DNA from: JAKSCF01 sp028279945
Lineage (GTDB): Bacteria; Bacillota; Clostridia; Peptostreptococcales; JAAYPU01
Direction of reading: 5' to 3'
Length of the DNA stretch: 11,786 nucleotides
Assembly: GCA_028279945.1 (NCBI GenBank)
Contig: JANQMT010000205.1
Coordinates: 1-11,786, forward strand
This document shows, in pieces, positions 7,396 through 11,786 of the stretch; within the stretch, counting starts at the first letter, position 1, and each line of letters opens with the position of its first letter. The notes under the pieces were generated by a model that was given only the letters and a program-made list of their open reading frames with translations, was not told the origin of the DNA and did not search any database. Both the position numbers and the translations under genes were made by a program.

Positions 7396-8436
7396 CTATT
7401 TTATCTTTATGACTGCCTTTACAACATCACTCATATTATTCACTACGAAATCAAATGCTTTGGGTATTGCTTCAAAATCAAATTCATGGCTTACAATTTC
7501 TTTTACATTAATTGTACCACTTTCTATTGCATTAATGGCTGCCGGATATAAATTTCTATATCGAAATATGGTCTTAACTTCTCCCTCTTTGCCCATTAGT
7601 TTCATGAAGTTAAACTCAACTTCATCTTTTGGCGTCATTCCTACCAAGACTATTGTGCCACCACGCTTTACAACATCTGCTGTCTGCTTAACCGTTATTT
7701 CTGCTCCTGCGGTATCTATGACCACGTTTGCACCTGTGCCGTCTGTCAGCGCCTCAATGGTCTTGATCACATCTTCATTTTTAGCATTTATGACATGAGC
7801 AGCACCTAATTTTTTTGCTTTTTCCAATCTTTTTTCTATCACATCCACCACAATAATTTTGGATGCGCCTCGTGCCTTGCAGGATAAAACCGTGACCAAG
7901 CCGATACATCCCGACCCAAAGATAACAACCGTGTCACCCAGTTTAACACCGCCTTGATTTGAAGCATGTAACCCGACTGCCAGCGGTTCTACCAAAGCAC
8001 CTTCAACATTGGAAACATTCTCCGGTAATTTAAAACACATATCTTCCGGATGTGCCACATAATTTGCGAAAACACCGTGATATGGCGGTGTGGCAAAAAA
8101 TTCTACATGGGGGCATAAGTTGTATTTTCCTTCTTTACAGCATTCACATTTCCCGCAAGTTTTTCCCGGTTCAAGTGCTACTCGGTCTCCTATTGTAAGA
8201 TTTTTTACTTCAGATCCAATCTCCACTACCTCTCCCGCACATTCATGCCCCAGTATAAAGTCACCCTGGACTATAAAGTCGCCTATTCTGCCATGCCGGT
8301 AATAATGTACATCTGACCCGCAGATGCCCACCGAATCAATTTTTATCATAACATCCTTTGCACCAATCTCAGGCATTGGAATGTCTTTAAAACCCATGTT
8401 ATTGGTGCCCTGCATAAATGCCGCTCTATTTTTCAT
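7396..8436 (-). CDS. Zinc-dependent polyol dehydrogenase (xylitol/sorbitol dehydrogenase-like)
   Basis: This 346-aa cytoplasmic medium-chain dehydrogenase oxidises a polyol to a ketose with NAD. Catalytic zinc residues are expected at Cys39 in GICGSDVHYY, His64-Glu65 in GHE and Glu150 in VEPLAVG. The structural zinc site has Cys94, Cys97, Cys100 and Cys108. The coenzyme motif is GSGCIG (174-179), with Asp198 at the end of the next strand, which favours NAD over NADP. SDVHYYRHGRIGDF is characteristic of sorbitol/xylitol dehydrogenases. Placement directly before xylulokinase makes xylitol or D-arabitol to D-xylulose the best guess. Sorbitol to fructose or a keto-acid reductase role cannot be excluded. 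AAAGGAG lies seven nt before the ATG. A 77-nt gap with a strong hairpin separates it from the binding-protein gene. Confidence 0.93.
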   Translation of the reverse strand: MKNRAAFMQGTNNMGFKDIPMPEIGAKDVMIKIDSVGICGSDVHYYRHGRIGDFIVQGDFILGHECAGEVVEIGSEVKNLTIGDRVALEPGKTCGKCECCKEGKYNLCPHVEFFATPPYHGVFANYVAHPEDMCFKLPENVSNVEGALVEPLAVGLHASNQGGVKLGDTVVIFGSGCIGLVTVLSCKARGASKIIVVDVIEKRLEKAKKLGAAHVINAKNEDVIKTIEALTDGTGANVVIDTAGAEITVKQTADVVKRGGTIVLVGMTPKDEVEFNFMKLMGKEGEVKTIFRYRNLYPAAINAIESGTINVKEIVSHEFDFEAIPKAFDFVVNNMSDVVKAVIKIK

Positions 8437-8473
8437 TGCATAACTCCTTTCTAAAACAGCTAGAACAAAATGG

Positions 8474-8495
8474 GGTGCACGACTTCTCGTGCACC
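8474..8495 (-). other. Intercistronic hairpin between binding protein and dehydrogenase genes
   Basis: GGTGCACGA (8474-8482) and TCGTGCACC (8487-8495) form a perfect 9-bp GC-rich stem with a 4-nt loop. On the minus strand it is followed by CCATTTTG, so it is at best a weak terminator. It sits 18 nt after the binding-protein stop codon. Such hairpins often stabilise the upstream message or reduce read-through, keeping binding protein abundant over downstream enzymes. That role is inferred. Confidence 0.65.
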
Positions 8496-8513
8496 TTTTA
8501 TGGATGGATTACT

Positions 8514-9482
8514 TTATAATGCACCTGCTTTTTTGTGCATATCGATGTATTGTTGTACATTATCAATATTTACCAGTGGTGCATCGATATCAATATCGAT
8601 TTGCTCTTCTTCACCGGTTAACAGTTTGTTAGAAGTATCCAAAAGAGCCTCAGCTAAAGCATAAGCACTTTGTAAGCAGGTTGACGTCATCAGTCCCTCT
8701 TCGATTAATAAAACAGCTTCCGCAGTTCCATCTACACCATAAGCCAAAATACCTTCATAGTTAGGATCATCTTTTACAACCTCTAATGCTCCGGCACACA
8801 TATTATCATTCATAGCGATAATTGCATCGATCTTATCATTAGCTTGTACCCAAGTTTCCATGTAGTTCATTGCTTCATCTTTGTTCCAGTTAGCAATTTC
8901 TTCCCCTACGATGGTAACATCAGGGCGTTTGTCAAAGAATTCTTTTTGCCAGCTTTCACGTCTTGCATCGGCGTGGAAGTTCCCCGGAGGGCCTTTTAAT
9001 ACAACTACGTTGGCATTTTCAGGAACTTGATCAATAGCAGCTATTGCATTTACTGCAGCTTGCTCATAAGGATCTGCATCTACAGAAGACGCACCCTCAA
9101 TGCCTTCAATACGTGCATTGGTTGTGATTGTAACAATTCCTGCTGCTACCGATTTTTCAGCATAGGGTCTTTGAGCTTCACCGTTATTGGGCTGAATGAT
9201 GATTGCATCATAATTGTTAGTGATAGCTGTCTCAATTAATGAGTTTTGAGTGTCATCGGATGCTTGACCATCAAATACATCAACTGTTATGTTGTCATAC
9301 TTATCTGCTTCTTCCATGACAGCATTTGCCAGCCAAGCTGCAAATGAATCCGCTTGTGCTCTTGCAACATAAGCTACTCTGTAAACCCCGTCATCTGCTG
9401 CTTCCTCTGCCGGTGATCCACAGCCAACCAGCATAGAAGTCATAAGCGCTACTATTAATAGCAATACGAACGATTTTTTCAT
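8514..9482 (-). CDS. Sugar/polyol ABC transporter substrate-binding lipoprotein
   Basis: This 322-residue extracellular solute-binding protein is of the RbsB type (Peripla_BP_4). A lipoprotein signal peptide (MKKSF, then a hydrophobic run) ends at the lipobox LVGC with lipidated Cys21, so it is anchored outside the membrane as in Gram-positives. The two-lobed body shows DAIIIQPNN (92-100), an Arg pair at 174-175 in DARRESW that may contact ligand, MNDNMCAGAL (224-233) and YGVDGTAEA (248-256). The ligand cannot be read from sequence; neighbouring genes suggest a pentitol or related polyol. The ATG follows AGGAGG with 7 nt spacing. It lies after the permease gene and before the catabolic genes, with hairpins on both sides, consistent with high relative expression. 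An alternating Ile-Asp run (295-300) near the C-terminus is a minor oddity. Confidence 0.94.
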   Translation of the reverse strand: MKKSFVLLLIVALMTSMLVGCGSPAEEAADDGVYRVAYVARAQADSFAAWLANAVMEEADKYDNITVDVFDGQASDDTQNSLIETAITNNYDAIIIQPNNGEAQRPYAEKSVAAGIVTITTNARIEGIEGASSVDADPYEQAAVNAIAAIDQVPENANVVVLKGPPGNFHADARRESWQKEFFDKRPDVTIVGEEIANWNKDEAMNYMETWVQANDKIDAIIAMNDNMCAGALEVVKDDPNYEGILAYGVDGTAEAVLLIEEGLMTSTCLQSAYALAEALLDTSNKLLTGEEEQIDIDIDAPLVNIDNVQQYIDMHKKAGAL

Positions 9483-9508
9483 TTTCTCTCCTCCTAGTTT
9501 TTTTATAT

Positions 9509-9530
9509 TTAAAGACTTTTTTGTCTTTAA
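9509..9530 (-). other. AT-rich hairpin overlapping the permease stop codon
   Basis: TTAAAGAC (9509-9516) and GTCTTTAA (9523-9530) form a perfect 8-bp inverted repeat around six T residues (six A in the minus-strand RNA). The stem includes the permease stop codon and lies about 27 nt before the binding-protein start. It is weak because it is AT-rich. It may be a processing or stability element separating permease and binding-protein messages; the role is inference. Confidence 0.4.
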
Positions 9531-10528
9531 CTAGCCTTCTCTTTTTCCAGTTTCTTTTCAATATTTCCCAGTTTGCTCTTTGTTCTCTTTGTCTTAGCCC
9601 AGATGTCATATATAACAGCCAATGCTATGATGGCGCCGCGTACTATTTGTTGCAGGTATGAATCCACTCCGGTGAGCACCATGATGTTATCCAAGAATCC
9701 GACGATAAACGCACCTGCTAAAGTTCCCAATGCGGTACCAATGCCTCCTGAAAAGCTTGTTCCACCGATTACTGCAGCTGTCAATGCTTTAAATTCATAT
9801 CCTATTGCACCGTTGGGCATACCGCCGTTGACCCGTGACATAAATAAGACGCCTGCAATACCAACGAATATCCCATTTATGATATAGGCCTTCATTTTCA
9901 CTCTATTGACATTGATTCCGGATGCAATGGCAGCTTCTTCGTTGCCGCCGATGGCATAAATGGATCTTCCAAATGTTGTATGCTTGAGCAAATAGGCTGT
10001 TATTAATAGAATTGCTGCCAGAAATATGACAGGTGTAGGTATGCCCATAATGAATCCCTGCCCAAATTTAACGTAATCACCGATTTGATAGATGTTTTGT
10101 CCCCTTGTATAAGATAGTGCCGCTCCACGTGCCATAGCCATCATGGCTAGAGTTGCAATAAACGGGGGTGTTTTAAACTTGGTTACCATCCATCCATTTA
10201 TAAAATTACAGATCACTCCAACCAGTATCCCCACTGCCATTGCAATAGATAGAGATTGTGTCATTGTATAAACTGAAACAGATAATACGCCGGCCAAAGC
10301 CAAGACCGAAGCTGACGATAGATCGATCATGCCTGAAATAATCAATAGAGTTTGACCAAATGCCAGTATGGTTCCAACCGATATCTGTCTGGAAATATTC
10401 GTTAAATTCTTTACGGTTGCAAAGTTTTGATTCGCTAATGTGGCTAATACAAATAGAACTGCCAAAACTAAAAATATACTGTATTTGTTTTTGAATTCCG
10501 ACCAAATTTTGCTTTTATTGGTTTGCAT
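9527..10528 (-). CDS. Sugar ABC transporter permease, RbsC type
   Basis: This 333-residue integral membrane protein forms the channel of a CUT2-type sugar importer. Hydrophobic segments occur throughout from about residue 18 to 309, giving roughly 8-10 membrane helices. Family signatures include GMIDLSSASVLALAG (66-80), the cytoplasmic ATPase-coupling region GRSIYAIGGNEEAAIASGI (187-205) and GGTSFSGGIGT (255-265). The C-terminal tail (about 310-333) is rich in lysine. I chose the ATG at 10526-10528, with AGAGGTG seven nt upstream; another in-frame ATG two codons earlier almost touches that site. The start overlaps the end of the ATPase gene by 14 bases, suggesting translational coupling. It works with the adjacent ATPase and binding protein. 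Confidence 0.95.
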   Translation of the reverse strand: MQTNKSKIWSEFKNKYSIFLVLAVLFVLATLANQNFATVKNLTNISRQISVGTILAFGQTLLIISGMIDLSSASVLALAGVLSVSVYTMTQSLSIAMAVGILVGVICNFINGWMVTKFKTPPFIATLAMMAMARGAALSYTRGQNIYQIGDYVKFGQGFIMGIPTPVIFLAAILLITAYLLKHTTFGRSIYAIGGNEEAAIASGINVNRVKMKAYIINGIFVGIAGVLFMSRVNGGMPNGAIGYEFKALTAAVIGGTSFSGGIGTALGTLAGAFIVGFLDNIMVLTGVDSYLQQIVRGAIIALAVIYDIWAKTKRTKSKLGNIEKKLEKEKAS

Positions 10529-11786
10529 TTTCATTCACCTCTTTTTGATCTATTGAACCGGTAGCCAATCTCATAATGTTCTCTTGGGTAAATTCATCTC
10601 TTTGTAATTCACCCATTGATCTGCCTTTAGCCATAACATATATTCTGTCGCACATTCCGATTAATTCGGGAAGCTCTGAAGAAACCATGATCAGCCCCTT
10701 CCCTTCCTTCGCCAGTTCTGTCATCAGCTTGTAGATCTCATATTTAGCCCCTACATCTATTCCTCTTGTAGGCTCATCCAAAATTAAAATATCAGGATCG
10801 GTAACCATCCATTTAGACAAAACTACCTTTTGCTGATTACCACCGCTTAAAGCCTCTATAGAGGTTTCATAATCAGGCGTTTTAACTCTCATCTTTTTAC
10901 AATAATGCTCTATTGTTTCGTTCTCTTCTTTTGCATGGAGTCTGCCGCCGTATAAAAATTTCTTTAAGCTTGCAAGAGATATATTCTCCTTTACACTTCT
11001 AACAGGTATAATGCCGTATCTTTTTCTATCTTCTGAAAGCATAACCATTTTATGATCGATGCTGTCTTTGACTCTCTTAATGCGGGCTTTTTTACCCTTT
11101 ATTTTGATTTCACCCCTTTGATAATCATCAAGGCCAAACAGGCATCTCATAACTTCTGTTCTACCGGCGCCCATAAGTCCTGCAAAGCCAATTATCTCGC
11201 CTCTTTTCAACGTAAAACTGACATCCTCAAAATGATTTTCATGGGTCAAATCTTTTACTTCTAAAATGTTATCTCCAATTTCCAACTCTTCTTTTGGAAA
11301 GTTACTGGCTAATTTTCTGCCCACCATTAAGGCAATAACCGTCTCGATATCCAGTTCATCTTTTGGTCGGGTGTCAATGACCACACCATCTCTAAAAACA
11401 GTTATTTCATCGGCTATTCTAAATATTTCGTCCATCTTATGTGAGATATAAATAATACTTGTTCCCCTGGCTCTCAATTCAAATATCTTTTGGAATAAAA
11501 CTTCAACTTCTTTTTGGGTAATGGCTGATGTGGGTTCATCCATGATAATGACTTGGGAATTATAAGAAATGGCTTTTAGAATTTCCAGCATTTGAATATC
11601 CGAAATCGTCAGGTCTTTTAATTTTGTTTCCGGTTTATAATCTAATTTTTCTTTTTCAAGTAAATCTAACGTTCTTTCTCTGATTTCAGCCCAGTCCACT
11701 CTTCCTAAGTTATCTTTTGGCCAGTTGCCTACAAACAAACTCTCTTCAACGGTCATTTCAGGAATATAATTGAGCTCTTGAAAAAT
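10515..11786 (-). CDS. Sugar ABC transporter ATPase, RbsA/MglA type (5' end outside window)
   Basis: The 423 C-terminal residues of a fused two-domain ATPase are present. The frame stays open to the window edge and the peptide before the first ATG (IFQELNYIPE) is family-typical, so the gene is cut by the window, not by mutation. The first domain shows its Q-loop, a degenerate signature (LTISDIQM, 59-66), Walker B IIMDEP (80-85) and His116. Its Walker A is outside. The second domain has Walker A GLMGAGRTE with Arg in place of Lys, signature LSGGNQQK (313-320), Walker B ILILDEP (333-339) and Ser instead of the switch His. Such asymmetry is usual in CUT2 ATPases, where one site hydrolyses ATP. 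It powers import with the permease at 9527-10528, whose start it overlaps. Confidence 0.96.
   Translation of the reverse strand: MFQELNYIPEMTVEESLFVGNWPKDNLGRVDWAEIRERTLDLLEKEKLDYKPETKLKDLTISDIQMLEILKAISYNSQVIIMDEPTSAITQKEVEVLFQKIFELRARGTSIIYISHKMDEIFRIADEITVFRDGVVIDTRPKDELDIETVIALMVGRKLASNFPKEELEIGDNILEVKDLTHENHFEDVSFTLKRGEIIGFAGLMGAGRTEVMRCLFGLDDYQRGEIKIKGKKARIKRVKDSIDHKMVMLSEDRKRYGIIPVRSVKENISLASLKKFLYGGRLHAKEENETIEHYCKKMRVKTPDYETSIEALSGGNQQKVVLSKWMVTDPDILILDEPTRGIDVGAKYEIYKLMTELAKEGKGLIMVSSELPELIGMCDRIYVMAKGRSMGELQRDEFTQENIMRLATGSIDQKEVNENANQ

Noticed and set aside
7409..7798. Longest plus-strand open frame (129 codons) antisense to the polyol dehydrogenase gene
   Set aside because: The minus-strand frame carries full dehydrogenase motifs. 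The plus-strand translation is low-complexity and rich in Ser and Thr, as expected from an antisense shadow.
8583..8600. Perfect 8-bp inverted repeat ATCGATAT/ATATCGAT with a 2-nt spacer, resembling an operator
   Set aside because: It lies inside the binding-protein gene and follows directly from alternating Ile and Asp codons, so it needs no regulatory explanation.
10515..11756. ATPase gene read as a complete shorter protein starting at the ATG at 11756
   Set aside because: The frame stays open to the edge with family-typical Q-loop residues (IFQELN) upstream, and the first Walker A would be missing, so the gene continues beyond the window.
10515..11786. Arg in place of the Walker A Lys and Ser in place of the switch His in the second ATPase domain, as signs of inactivation
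   Set aside because: These replacements are normal for the second domain of RbsA/MglA-type ATPases.

Overview
The window is AT-rich DNA from a low-GC Gram-positive bacterium, most likely a member of the Clostridia. This inference rests on strong AGGAGG-type ribosome binding sites, a lipoprotein-type solute-binding protein, a YesM/YesN-type two-component system and a CUT2-type sugar ABC transporter. I cannot name the species. Almost everything coding lies on the minus strand, so transcription runs from high to low coordinates.

Module 1 (11786 down to 5835) is a polyol or pentose utilisation operon entering from beyond the right edge. In transcription order it holds a truncated RbsA/MglA-type ATPase, an RbsC-type permease, a lipoprotein substrate-binding protein, a zinc-dependent polyol (xylitol/sorbitol-type) dehydrogenase and xylulokinase. 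It ends in a strong hairpin terminator at 5835-5870. The simplest reading is: import a pentitol such as xylitol or D-arabitol, oxidise it to D-xylulose, then phosphorylate to D-xylulose 5-phosphate for the pentose phosphate pathway. The gene order supports this; the exact substrate is inference.

Module 2 (about 5791 down to 323) starts at a predicted promoter just after that terminator. In order it holds a YesN-type AraC response regulator, a Gfo/Idh/MocA sugar or inositol dehydrogenase, a hydroxypyruvate-isomerase-type TIM-barrel isomerase/epimerase, and a YesM-type sensor kinase. The kinase and regulator, normally adjacent, are separated here by two metabolic genes, and a hairpin lies just before the kinase. 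The kinase probably senses an extracellular ligand and the regulator probably acts on the sugar transporter operon, on its own operon, or both. The oxidoreductase plus isomerase pair does not fit the simple xylitol route. It suggests a second substrate (inositol or a keto-sugar) or a side route.

The left end (1-322) differs. Positions 1-129 hold a plus-strand open frame (a possible C-terminal gene tail) that coincides with a striking nested inverted-repeat structure. Positions 130-322 show no gene and no convincing terminator. No rRNA, tRNA, CRISPR array or insertion sequence was recognised.
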